This document shows, in pieces, positions 20,255 through 28,567 of a DNA stretch of 64,000 bases; the stretch's first letter is position 1; each line of letters begins with the position of its first letter. The notes beneath the pieces are model-generated. The model had not been told where the DNA came from, ran no database searches, and worked only from the letters and a program-made list of their open reading frames with translations. The stretch comes from Geodermatophilus obscurus (GTDB lineage Bacteria > Actinomycetota > Actinomycetes > Mycobacteriales > Geodermatophilaceae), in assembly GCF_900143215.1 (NCBI RefSeq), contig NZ_FRDM01000001.1, positions 186,001 through 250,000 of the forward strand, written 5' to 3'. A program made the position numbers and the translations under genes.

Positions 20255-20992
20255 TCAGTCCGGAGGCGCGGTCGTGACGGCCTCGCTGCCGAGGTGGCGT
20301 TCGATGTCCTCCTCGGTCTGCAGCAGGTGCGCCCGCATCGCGCTCCCCGCCGCTCCGGCGTCCCCGGCGGTGACGGCCGCCAGGATCGCGGCGTGGTGCT
20401 CCAGTGCGTGGCCGACGATCTCGGGGACCGAGGACGTCTCCCGGCGCAGGCTCCGCAGCACGGAGGCGAGCGGCTCGAAGAGCGCCTCGAGGAACACGTT
20501 GTCCGCTGCGTCGAACAGCAGTCCGTGGAACGCGAGATCGGCCTCCGCCACGGCCGGGACGTCGCCCGCCCCGTGGGCCCGCACCATGTCGTCGTGCACC
20601 GCCGTGAGCCGCTCGACCTGGGACGGCTGACGACGCTGCGCGGCCAGCTCCGCGATGGCCACCTCGACGGCACGACGCGCCTCGAGGAGCCGCATCGGCA
20701 GCAGCAGCGGATCCGGGTGCAGCCGACTGCGGGCGACCAGGAGCCGCCCGTCCAGCGGCGACCATTCCTCCGGGGCGTTCACGGTGCTGGAACGGCCCTG
20801 CTGCACTCGGATGACCCGGGTGGGCGCCAGTGACCGGATCGCCTCGCGCACGGTCAGGCGGCTGACACCGAAGCGGGCGGCCAGCTCGGCCTCGCTGGGC
20901 AGGGTGCCGCCGACCGGGAACGTGCCGTCGAGGACGAGTTCGAGCAACTGGTCGGCCACCGTGTCGGCACGGCCGGGACGCATGGCACCCAC
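20255..20992 (-). CDS. FadR-subfamily GntR regulator (FCD domain) 2
   Basis: A 245-residue regulator with a winged helix (TVADQLLELVLDG, GVSRLTVREAIRSL) and an FCD domain whose likely metal/ligand residues are in ADLAFHGLLFDA, LEHHAAILAAV and MRAHLLQTE. It is divergent from the kinase-dehydrogenase operon, and the 95-nt gap holds a direct repeat resembling its likely operator. It is related in layout to the regulator at 15764 but clearly distinct in sequence. GTG 20992 or ATG 20983 could be the start. Confidence 0.88.
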   Translation of the reverse strand: MGAMRPGRADTVADQLLELVLDGTFPVGGTLPSEAELAARFGVSRLTVREAIRSLAPTRVIRVQQGRSSTVNAPEEWSPLDGRLLVARSRLHPDPLLLPMRLLEARRAVEVAIAELAAQRRQPSQVERLTAVHDDMVRAHGAGDVPAVAEADLAFHGLLFDAADNVFLEALFEPLASVLRSLRRETSSVPEIVGHALEHHAAILAAVTAGDAGAAGSAMRAHLLQTEEDIERHLGSEAVTTAPPD

Positions 20993-21045
20993 GGTACAAG
21001 GAAGGCAGGTGCGGGCCCTTGACGCACCGGCGCGACGATGGCGAG

Positions 21046-21063
21046 CATGTCAGATGTCAGATA
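21046..21063. promoter_or_regulatory. Candidate operator: 7-nt direct repeat TGTCAGA
   Basis: The sequence catgtcagatgtcagata contains TGTCAGA twice with a 7-nt period, and on the other strand contains CATCTGACATG. It lies between the divergent regulator (starts 20992) and kinase (starts 21088) and shares the CATCTGA core with 18739 and 28569. Confidence 0.55.
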
Positions 21064-21087
21064 CCCGTGACGTCACGGAGGCATCGG

Positions 21088-22536
21088 TTGATCGTCGCAG
21101 GTCCCAGCGGGTTCCCTGCTCCGCTGCTGATCGCCGATGCGCGGGCCCGGATCCGCGGCGCCCGCGCGACCGAGGGCCGTCGCACCGTCGTCCTGGACGA
21201 CGACCCCACCGGCTCGCAGAGCGTTCACGGGCTCGACGTCGTCACGGCGCTGGACGCCGGGGAGTACGAGCGGGCGCTGGCCGAGCCCGGGGCCACCTGC
21301 TTCGTGCTGACCAACACGCGGAGTCTGACCGAGCAGGAGGCCGTGCGGCGCACCGCCGACGTCGCCACCGACGTCCTCCGGATCACGGCAGCCCTCGGCG
21401 CGCCGGTCGACCTGGTGAGCCGCAGCGACTCCACGCTGCGAGGTCACGTCGTCGCGGAGGTGCAGGCTCTCGTCGACGTGCACGAGCGCCGTACCGGCCG
21501 GCCGGTCGACGGCGTGCTCTTCGTGCCCGCCTTCCTCGAGGCCGGTCGGTTCACGGCCGGCGACGTGCACTACGCCACCGTGGACGGGGTCCCGGTCCCG
21601 GTGGCGGACACGGAGTTCGCCCGCGATGCCAGCTTCGGCTACACCCGCTCGAACCTGCGGGAGTTCGTGGCCGAGAAGAGCGGTGGGCGGCTGCGTCCCG
21701 ACGAGGTGGTCAGCCTCACGCTCCACGACATCCGGACCGGCGGCCCCGACCGGGTGGCCGAGGTCCTCGGAGCGGTCAGCGGTGGCGCCTACGTCGTCGT
21801 CAACGCGACCGACTACGCCGATCTGGAGGTCGTCGTCCTCGGCCTCCTCCAGGCCCGCCGTGCCGGTCGGTCGTTCGTGTACCGCACGGGTCCGTCCTTC
21901 GTCCGCGCCCTCGCCGGCGTCGAGCCCCGTCCTCCCCTGCAGGCCGGGGACATCTGGCCGCAGGGACGCTCCGGTGGCCACGGTCTCCTGGTCGTCGGGT
22001 CCCACGTCGGGCTGACCAGCGCGCAGGTCGCCGCCGCCGAGGCGCGCGGGCGGCTGGAGCGGATCGAGCTCTCGGTACCGGCTCTGCTGGACCCGCTCCT
22101 GCGGGAGGGCCACATCGCCGAGACCGCCGCCCGCGTGCGCGCGGCCATGGCCGGCAGCGACGTGCTGCTGCTCACCAGCCGGGACCTCGTGCGCGGAACC
22201 GACGCGGACGACAGCCTGGTCATCGCCCGCGCCGTGTCCGCGGGGGTCACGTCCGTCGTGCGGGCGGCACTACCCGCCGCTCCGGCGTGGGTGATCGCCA
22301 AGGGCGGGATCACCTCCCACGACGTGGCCGTGGACGGCCTCGGCATCCGCCGCGCCAGGGTCCTCGGCCAGCTCCTGCCCGGCATGGTCTCCGTGCTGCG
22401 ACCCGTGGAGGCGGCCGACGGCGCGGTCGGCGTCCCCTACGTCGTCTTCGCCGGCAACGTGGGCGACATCCGGACGCTGGCCCACGTCATCGACGTGGTC
22501 GCCGGCGGGGGCGCCCACGGCGCAGCTCCGAACTGA
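21088..22536 (+). CDS. DUF1537 acid-sugar kinase 1 (four-carbon acid sugar kinase family)
   Basis: A 482-residue ATP-dependent kinase of the DUF1537 family, which phosphorylates tetronates or 3-oxo-tetronates at the C4 hydroxyl (DtnK, DenK, OtnK). The N-terminal domain has VVLDDDPTGSQSVHG (DDDPTG at 37-42) and LVSRSDSTLRGH; the C-terminal nucleotide domain has LLLTSRDLVRG and IAKGGITSHDVA. The start is TTG 21088: ggagg at 21077-21081 has ideal spacing, and no ATG or GTG fits as well. It is followed 42 nt later by an LtnD-like dehydrogenase, the pairing known from L-threonate/D-erythronate pathways. Confidence 0.88.
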   Translation: MIVAGPSGFPAPLLIADARARIRGARATEGRRTVVLDDDPTGSQSVHGLDVVTALDAGEYERALAEPGATCFVLTNTRSLTEQEAVRRTADVATDVLRITAALGAPVDLVSRSDSTLRGHVVAEVQALVDVHERRTGRPVDGVLFVPAFLEAGRFTAGDVHYATVDGVPVPVADTEFARDASFGYTRSNLREFVAEKSGGRLRPDEVVSLTLHDIRTGGPDRVAEVLGAVSGGAYVVVNATDYADLEVVVLGLLQARRAGRSFVYRTGPSFVRALAGVEPRPPLQAGDIWPQGRSGGHGLLVVGSHVGLTSAQVAAAEARGRLERIELSVPALLDPLLREGHIAETAARVRAAMAGSDVLLLTSRDLVRGTDADDSLVIARAVSAGVTSVVRAALPAAPAWVIAKGGITSHDVAVDGLGIRRARVLGQLLPGMVSVLRPVEAADGAVGVPYVVFAGNVGDIRTLAHVIDVVAGGGAHGAAPN

Positions 22537-22578
22537 ACGACACGCACGGACCACGAGACGACGAAGGAGCGGGTGGGC

Positions 22579-23451
22579 ATGGCACAGGTGGGCTGGATCG
22601 GACTCGGAGCCATGGGGCGGCCGATGGCCGCGCGTCTGCTGGACGGCGGTCACGCGCTGATCGGCTACGACGTCGACCGGGCCGCCGCAGCGGCGCTGGG
22701 GGACCGCGCCAAGGCGGCGGGGTCGCCGGCCGAGGCCGCCGCCGGCTGCGACGTCCTGGCCGTGATGGTGGCGACCGGCGCACAGGCGGAGGAGGTCCTG
22801 TTCGGCGACCAGGGTGCCGCTCCCGCGCTGAGGAAGGGCGCGGTGGTCCTGGTCACGGCCACCGTCGGGCCGGCGGCCGTCCAGGGCATGGCCGACCGCC
22901 TGGCCGGGCAGGGCGTGCACGTCGTCGACGCGCCGGTCTCCGGTGGAGTGGCGCGGGCGACCACGGGCGAGCTGCTGATGATGGTCAGCGGCCCCGAGGC
23001 CGCGCTCGCCGTGGTCCAGCCTCTGCTGGACGCCATGTCGAGCAGGGCCCCGGTGGTCGGCGCCACACCCGGTGACGGGCAGAAGGTCAAGCTCGTCAAC
23101 CAGCTGCTGTGCGGCGTCCACATCGCGGCCGCCGCCGAGGGGCTGGCCTATGCCGAGGCACTGGGACTGGACGCGGAGGCCTGCTGGGAGGTGATCCGGC
23201 ACGGAGCCGCGGCCTCGTTCATGCTCGACGACCGCGGTGAGCGCATGGTGCACGGCGCGGGGGACCAGGTGAAGAGCGCCATCGACATCTTCGTCAAGGA
23301 CCTGGGCCTGGTCCTCGCCGCCGCCCGGGAGAACGTGTACCCCGCACCGCTGGCCTCCGTCGCCGAGCAGCTCTACCTGACCGGCCGCCGGGCCGGCCTG
23401 GGCTCGGCGGACGACTCCAAGCTGATCGAGGTGCTGCGCGGCCGGCGCTGA
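22579..23451 (+). CDS. LtnD-like beta-hydroxyacid dehydrogenase
   Basis: A 290-residue NAD(P)-dependent 3-hydroxyisobutyrate dehydrogenase-like enzyme. The Rossmann motif GLGAMGRPMA is near residue 8, the substrate loop is DAPVSGGVARA, and the catalytic Lys is in KVKLVNQLL. In tetronate pathways LtnD oxidises L-threonate at C2, and an OtnK kinase then acts; here the kinase is directly upstream. No OtnC aldolase or OtnI isomerase gene is seen in this window. ATG 22579 has aaggag 9 nt upstream; GTG 22573 is too close. Confidence 0.85.
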   Translation: MAQVGWIGLGAMGRPMAARLLDGGHALIGYDVDRAAAAALGDRAKAAGSPAEAAAGCDVLAVMVATGAQAEEVLFGDQGAAPALRKGAVVLVTATVGPAAVQGMADRLAGQGVHVVDAPVSGGVARATTGELLMMVSGPEAALAVVQPLLDAMSSRAPVVGATPGDGQKVKLVNQLLCGVHIAAAAEGLAYAEALGLDAEACWEVIRHGAAASFMLDDRGERMVHGAGDQVKSAIDIFVKDLGLVLAAARENVYPAPLASVAEQLYLTGRRAGLGSADDSKLIEVLRGRR

Positions 23452-23461
23452 CCCGCCCGCC

Positions 23462-23478
23462 GCGCAGCACCGCTGCGC
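23462..23478. terminator. Hairpin between convergent operons
   Basis: A perfect 7-bp stem (gcgcagc / gctgcgc) with an acc loop lies in the 39-nt gap between the convergent dehydrogenase and UxaA genes and is a probable shared terminator. Confidence 0.55.
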
Positions 23479-23490
23479 CTCCTCAGGGCG

Positions 23491-25026
23491 TCACATCACC
23501 GCGCCGAGCTGCCACGGGACGAACTCCTCCTGGCCGAAGCCGAGCTCCTCGCTGAGCGTCTTGCGGCCCGAGGCGGTGTCCAGGACGAGCTGGAACAACC
23601 GCTGGCCGACCTCCTGCACGGTCGCCTCGCCGTCCATGATCACGCCGCAGTTGAGGTCCATGTCCTCGGACATCCGCTGGTACATCTCGGTGTTGGTCGC
23701 CAGCTTGAGGCTGGGTGTCGGCTTGCAGCCGAGGACCGAGCCGCGGCCGGTGGTGAAGCACATGACGGTGGCGCCGCCCGCGACGATGCCGGTGACCGAG
23801 ACCGGGTCGTACCCGGGGGTGTCCATGAAGGTGAAGCCCTTGGCGGTGACCTTCTCGGCGTAGCGGTAGACACCGGTGAGGTTCGTCGTCCCGCCCTTGG
23901 CCACCGCACCCAGCGACTTCTCGAGGATGGTGGTCAGCCCACCGGCCTTGTTGCCGGGGGAGGGGTTGTTGTCCATGGAGCCGCCGTTGTCGGCGGTGTA
24001 CTTCTCCCACCACTTGATCAGTTCGACCAGCTCGTCGCCGACCTCTCGGCTGACCGCGCGCCGGGTCAGCAGGTGCTCGGCGCCGTAGATCTCCGGCGTC
24101 TCGCCGAGGACGGCGGTTCCGCCGTGGCGCACCAGCAGGTCCACCGCGGCACCCAGGGCGGGGTTGGCGGTGATGCCCGAGTACGCGTCCGAGCCACCGC
24201 AGTTCAGCCCCAGGATCAGCTCGCTGGCCGGGACGGTGGTGCGGGTCACCTGGTTCACCACCGGCAGCATGTCCCGGATGGCGGCCACCCCGGCCCGGAC
24301 GGTGGCGGCGGTGCCGCCCTGCTCCTGGATGGTCATGGTCTGGACCAGCTTGGTGCTGTCGAGCTGCCACTTCTCCGCGAGGCTCGCGACCTGGTTGACC
24401 TCGCAGCCGAGCCCGAGCATCAGGAACCCGGCGAAGTTGGGGTGCTCGGCGTAGCCGGTGAGCGTGCGCTGGAGGACGTCGAAGCCCTCTCCGGAACTGG
24501 CCATCCCGCACCCGGCACCGTGCGCCAGGGCGACGACCCCGTCGACGTTCGGGAACTCGTCCAGCAGCCCCGGCGAGCGGAACTGGTCGGCGATCAGCTT
24601 GGCCGTGGTCGCCGAGCAGTTCACCGAGGTCAGGATGCCGATGTAGTTGCGGGTGGCGACCTTGCCGTCGGCTCGCACGATCCCCTGGAAGGTCGCGCGC
24701 TCGACCTCGGGGACCATCTCGGTGGGGACGACGTCCGCGCCGACGGCGTGGTCGCGCTCGAAGGCCCGGAACTCGACGTTGTGGGTGTGCACGTGGTCGC
24801 CCGGCTCGATGGGCACGGTGGCGAACCCGATGATCTGGTTGTACTTGCGGACGGCCTCCTGCGTGGCGATCGGCGCGACCGCCACCTTGTGGCCACGGGG
24901 AACCGCCGTGCGCACCGTGACGCCGCCGGCGGCCGCGCCCTCCTCCAGGTCGCGCGAGGCCACGACCACGTTGTCGGACGGGTGCAGGTGCACGCCGAGC
25001 TGATCGAAGGCCGTTGCCGTGGTCAT
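23491..25026 (-). CDS. UxaA-family hydro-lyase (altronate/galactarate dehydratase type), fused SAF and catalytic domains
   Basis: A 511-residue dehydratase. The N-terminal roughly 90 residues form the SAF domain (LHPSDNVVVASRDLEEG, EPGDHVHTHN); the rest is the UxaA/GarD C-terminal domain with GYRR-type region RADGKVATRNYIGI, VALAHGAGCGM, LGLNCGGSDAYSGITANPALG and NPSPGNKAGGLTTI. UxaA and GarD remove water from altronate or galactarate in an iron-dependent way; in some bacteria the two domains are separate chains, here one. It is the last gene of the minus-strand operon. ATG 25026 is the likely start; its 40-nt upstream gap contains a single TCTGATG half-site. Confidence 0.88.
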   Translation of the reverse strand: MTTATAFDQLGVHLHPSDNVVVASRDLEEGAAAGGVTVRTAVPRGHKVAVAPIATQEAVRKYNQIIGFATVPIEPGDHVHTHNVEFRAFERDHAVGADVVPTEMVPEVERATFQGIVRADGKVATRNYIGILTSVNCSATTAKLIADQFRSPGLLDEFPNVDGVVALAHGAGCGMASSGEGFDVLQRTLTGYAEHPNFAGFLMLGLGCEVNQVASLAEKWQLDSTKLVQTMTIQEQGGTAATVRAGVAAIRDMLPVVNQVTRTTVPASELILGLNCGGSDAYSGITANPALGAAVDLLVRHGGTAVLGETPEIYGAEHLLTRRAVSREVGDELVELIKWWEKYTADNGGSMDNNPSPGNKAGGLTTILEKSLGAVAKGGTTNLTGVYRYAEKVTAKGFTFMDTPGYDPVSVTGIVAGGATVMCFTTGRGSVLGCKPTPSLKLATNTEMYQRMSEDMDLNCGVIMDGEATVQEVGQRLFQLVLDTASGRKTLSEELGFGQEEFVPWQLGAVM

Positions 25027-25066
25027 CGCTTCTTCTCCGGTTCTGATGGGTGTCGGTCGGTCCGTG

Positions 25067-26383
25067 TCACCAGGGCTCCAGCTGCCCGCCGCTGTCGAAC
25101 CGCATCGGGACCGGATCGCCGGTGATCTCCAGTCGCGGCTCGGCCAGCACCTGGTCGCGGAGGGTCTCCGACACCAGGAGGTTCTCCAGGTCGAGGGTGT
25201 TGCGCATGCGCACGAGCGAGATCCCGGTGGGATCGGCCCGGCCGCAGGTCAGGATGGCCGCGGCCACCGCGCTCCGGTCGGTGGCCATGGCCATGGGCAC
25301 CTGCGCGCGCTGTGGACCGCCCAGTCCCGCCGTCATCGCGTTGATGTAGGTGATCCGCAGGTCGACCTTCTCGAGGATGCGGAACGGGATGAAGTCGGCC
25401 AGACCGAGGCCGACCACGTTGCCGTGCGAGACGTCGGTGACGTCGAGGACGGCGATGTTCGTGATCCGCGGGCGGTCGAACTCCGGGGTTCCCCGGATCA
25501 TCATCCGGCCGATCACATTGGGGTCCATGCCCGAGCCGGACAGGTCCTTCCCCATGAGGTCGACCACCGCCACGTCGACCCGGTCGAAGGGCAGGGTGGC
25601 CATCAGGTTCTTCGCCTCGGCGAGCAGCCGGGCCTCACCGTCGCCGGCGATGTCCTGCGGCCCCAGCAGCGCGATCTGCGCCGCACGGTCGTAGGCGTTC
25701 TCGACGATGCCCAGGCCACCCAGGACCTTGCCCGTCTCGACGATCCGTCGGGCCACCCGGGGGATCCAGACCCCGAGGTTCGCCGGGCCGTAGGCGTGGA
25801 TGCCCTCGGCGCCCCGCCGCTTGCCCAGGCCGATCGCGATGATCTTGGCGATCCCGCTCTCGATCTCGCCCTTGAAGTCGGTGTGCGCCTTGATGCGGTT
25901 GACCGCGAGGACGGCGTCGGCCTTGGCCGCATGGGCGTCCAGGTGCACGGCCGGGCCGCCGGGCAGCCGGTCGATCTCGACGGTCTCCATCGTCGCGCGG
26001 ATCGGCATGCCGAGGACATCCTCGGTCATGCCGAGGTCGGCGAGCATCTGCACCTGACCCTCGGCGGTGGCGCCCCCGTGCGAGCCCATGGCCGGGACGA
26101 CGAACGGCTCGGCCCCCACCGAGCGCAGCCATTCCCCGGCGGTGCGCACCACGGTGGCCTTGTCGTGGATGCCCCGGCTGCCGGCGGTGAGGGCCACGCT
26201 CATGCCTGGCCGCAGCCGGGACCGGAGCGGTTCGAGCGCCGACGTGGTGGCTGCCGCCACGTCAGCGAGCTGCGGTGCGTCGAAGTTCTGCCGCACGGGG
26301 ATCAGCCGCGGGAAGGGTGCCTCGAAGTCGAGGCTGCGCAGGGCCTCGAACGGGCCGAGGCCTCCGCTGCCGTGGTCGGTCAT
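25067..26383 (-). CDS. LarA-superfamily nickel-pincer enzyme, putative aldonate racemase/epimerase
   Basis: A 438-residue protein of the LarA superfamily, distinct from the larA-like gene at 28568. Motifs are TAGSRGIHDK (65-75), GSHGGATAEGQ with H102, RIKAHTDF with H167, SGIAK with K180 and GAEGIH with H196. The steps H102-H167 (65), H167-K180 (13) and H167-H196 (29) resemble H108, H174, K184 and H200 of L. plantarum LarA with one 3-residue insertion, so NPN binding is plausible. Known superfamily members racemise or epimerise 2-hydroxy acids, including D-gluconate 2-epimerase. ATG 26383 has a cgggag site. It lies between pdxA-like and uxaA-like genes, which suggests a sugar-acid substrate (inference). 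Confidence 0.8.
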   Translation of the reverse strand: MTDHGSGGLGPFEALRSLDFEAPFPRLIPVRQNFDAPQLADVAAATTSALEPLRSRLRPGMSVALTAGSRGIHDKATVVRTAGEWLRSVGAEPFVVPAMGSHGGATAEGQVQMLADLGMTEDVLGMPIRATMETVEIDRLPGGPAVHLDAHAAKADAVLAVNRIKAHTDFKGEIESGIAKIIAIGLGKRRGAEGIHAYGPANLGVWIPRVARRIVETGKVLGGLGIVENAYDRAAQIALLGPQDIAGDGEARLLAEAKNLMATLPFDRVDVAVVDLMGKDLSGSGMDPNVIGRMMIRGTPEFDRPRITNIAVLDVTDVSHGNVVGLGLADFIPFRILEKVDLRITYINAMTAGLGGPQRAQVPMAMATDRSAVAAAILTCGRADPTGISLVRMRNTLDLENLLVSETLRDQVLAEPRLEITGDPVPMRFDSGGQLEPW

Positions 26384-26416
26384 GGTGTCTCCCGAGCTGT
26401 CGTCAGTCCCGGCGGG

Positions 26417-27412
26417 TCACGAGCGGGCGTCGGTGCGGGCGCGGGCCATGGCCGCACCCACGAGGATGGCTTCCACGAGGCTGTCGTGGCTGGCGCGTCC
26501 GGTGCCGGCGATGTCGAACGCCGTGCCGTGGTCCACGCTGGTCCGGACGATGGGCAGGCCGATGGTGGCGTTGACGCCGGTCTCGAACCCGAGGACCTTC
26601 ACCGCGATGTGGCCCTGGTCGTGGAACATCGCGATCGCGACGTCGAAGTCACCGGCGACGGCCCGGCCGAACAGCGTGTCCGCCGGCCAGGGGCCGGTCG
26701 CGTCGACCCCCTCGGCCCTGGCCTGCTCGATGGCGGGCGCGATGACGCGGGCTTCCTCGTCGCCGAACAGGCCGCCCTCCCCGGCGTGCGGGTTCAGGCC
26801 GGCGACCCCGACGGTCGGCGATTCGATGCCCATGTCGCGCAGGGCGCGGTCGGCCAGCCGGATCGTCGTCAGTACCCGTTCGGTGGTGACCCGATCGAGC
26901 ATCTCGCGGATGCCGACGTGCGTCGTCACGTGGACGACCCGCAGCTTCAGCGCGGTCAGCATCATCGCGAAGTCCCGGGTCCCGGTGAGGTCGGCGAGGA
27001 TCTCGGTGTGGCCGGGGTAGGGATGCCCGGCGAGGGCGATCGCCTCCTTGTTCAGCGGCGCGGTGACGATCCCGTCGATGTCGCCGGCCAGAGCCAGCTC
27101 CACCGCCCGGGCGACACCGTCGAAGGCGATCTTCCCTGCCTCGGCCGACAGCACGCCCACGGGCACCGGGGTGTCGGACGGCACCGTGATCACGTCCAGG
27201 GTGCCGGGCTCGAACCGGGCCGCCCGCGGGTGCGCGACCTCGTTGAGCGCGGGTGCGTCAGGGACCACCGCGCCGGCGGCCCGCAGGGCGGCCACGCTGC
27301 CGATCGCGACGACTCTCGCCTCGCTCGCGCGGGGGTCGCGTGCGGCCTTGAGCGTGATCTCGGGGCCGATGCCGGCCGGGTCGCCGACGGTCAGGCCGAG
27401 CAGGGGTGTCAT
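26417..27412 (-). CDS. PdxA2-like 4-phospho-tetronate dehydrogenase (decarboxylating)
   Basis: A 331-residue member of the PdxA family. The N-terminus MTPLLGLTVGDPAGIGPEI is diagnostic, and the metal ligands are the His residues in YPGHTEIL, LNPHAGEGGLFG and MFHDQGHIAVK. PdxA proper makes a pyridoxal precursor; PdxA2 proteins next to DUF1537 kinases oxidise and decarboxylate D-threonate or D-erythronate 4-phosphate to dihydroxyacetone phosphate. The context here clearly favours PdxA2. ATG 27412 overlaps the TGA of the kinase gene (ATGA), which implies translational coupling of kinase and dehydrogenase. Confidence 0.88.
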   Translation of the reverse strand: MTPLLGLTVGDPAGIGPEITLKAARDPRASEARVVAIGSVAALRAAGAVVPDAPALNEVAHPRAARFEPGTLDVITVPSDTPVPVGVLSAEAGKIAFDGVARAVELALAGDIDGIVTAPLNKEAIALAGHPYPGHTEILADLTGTRDFAMMLTALKLRVVHVTTHVGIREMLDRVTTERVLTTIRLADRALRDMGIESPTVGVAGLNPHAGEGGLFGDEEARVIAPAIEQARAEGVDATGPWPADTLFGRAVAGDFDVAIAMFHDQGHIAVKVLGFETGVNATIGLPIVRTSVDHGTAFDIAGTGRASHDSLVEAILVGAAMARARTDARS

Positions 27413-28512
27413 GCGCACTCCTCGAGCGCCTCGGCGGCTCGGCACAGCGCATCCGGTGCACCGAAACCGCCCGACTTGGTGACCACGGGGATCCGGCGGT
27501 CACCGGTGAACAGTTCACCGAGGGGCAGGCCCTCGGTGACTTCCGCCAGGAGACGCAACTCGGTGGCTCCGAGTGCGGTCGCCACGGCCAGCGCCGTCGC
27601 GCCGCCGGTCAGCACGAGTCCGGCTGACGGGGCGCCGTCCAGGACCGCCGCCACGACGCGGGCAAGTCGCTCCGCGAGTGCCGCGGCCTGCGGGCTGTCG
27701 GCCGGCACGTCGACGACGACCGCGCTGGTCAGCAGGACCCGCCGTCCGTCGCGCAGGGCGCTCACGGCGTCCTCGACCGGCCAGGGGGTGGAGTCGTCGA
27801 CCACCAACCGGTCGGCGCCCGTCGCCAGGAGCGGCGCCACCTGGGCCTTGGTGGTGGGGTGGTCGGTCCCGACGACGAGCAGCACGCCGCCGACCGGGGT
27901 CGCGAGGAACCGGCGCGCGGCCGGCGTCGTGATCAGGACCTCGGCGAGCGCGCGGGCCAGGCCTCCCGAACCCGCCGCGACGGCGCCGTCGGCCAGGATG
28001 CGGCGGGCGATCTGCACCAGATCGCCGTGGGTCTGCGCATCCACCGCCCGGACGCCGGGTGGGAAGTGCCCGCCGATGTCCGTGACCGTCGCCTCGCCAT
28101 GGACCCGGAGCGCCCCGTCGTGGACGGTCCGGCCTTGCGCCGGGAACGCCGGCGTGGCCACGGCGTTCCGGGTGCCCCACGCGTCCAGCGCCACGGACAC
28201 GTCGGCGCGCACCCGGCCGCGCAGGGTCGAGTCGATCTTCAGGAACAGCAGGTCGGGCCCCCATGCCCGCACGCGCTCGACGGCCTCCCGCATCCGGTCC
28301 GCGGCCTCCTCGGGAGGGCGCCAGCGGTTGTCGGTGACCAGCGCGAGCACGTCGACGGCGCCCGGCGTGGCGGCGGTCAGGGCGACGGAGACCTCGAGGC
28401 CGCGGACGGCGAACGGCGCGGCCGCGTCAGCGGCGCCGGTCAGGTCGTCGGCGAGGACGGCGAGACGCCCAGACCCGGCAGCGACAGGAGGCACTGGTCC
28501 GCTGACCTCCAT
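27409..28512 (-). CDS. DUF1537 acid-sugar kinase 2
   Basis: A 367-residue kinase of the DUF1537 family, shorter than kinase 1. The N-terminal motif is LAVLADDLTGAADAAAPFA, followed by LFLKIDSTLRGRVRADV; the C-terminal nucleotide-binding part has LVLTGGATALAVATALG and VVTKSGGFG. It should phosphorylate a tetronate for the coupled PdxA2-like enzyme. ATG 28512 is preferred; a TTG at 28563 would run through the operator at 28569. It is transcribed after larA across a 55-nt gap and overlaps the next gene by 4 nt. Confidence 0.86.
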   Translation of the reverse strand: MEVSGPVPPVAAGSGRLAVLADDLTGAADAAAPFAVRGLEVSVALTAATPGAVDVLALVTDNRWRPPEEAADRMREAVERVRAWGPDLLFLKIDSTLRGRVRADVSVALDAWGTRNAVATPAFPAQGRTVHDGALRVHGEATVTDIGGHFPPGVRAVDAQTHGDLVQIARRILADGAVAAGSGGLARALAEVLITTPAARRFLATPVGGVLLVVGTDHPTTKAQVAPLLATGADRLVVDDSTPWPVEDAVSALRDGRRVLLTSAVVVDVPADSPQAAALAERLARVVAAVLDGAPSAGLVLTGGATALAVATALGATELRLLAEVTEGLPLGELFTGDRRIPVVTKSGGFGAPDALCRAAEALEECA

Positions 28513-28567
28513 CGGCAGACTTCGGGTGCCACGAGGGTATGGACCGGCGGCGCCCGTCGTCAAGAAC

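Noticed and set aside
25042-25048. TCTGATG upstream of uxaA as a further operator
   Set aside because: It is a single half-site inside a short intra-operon gap, too weak to claim.
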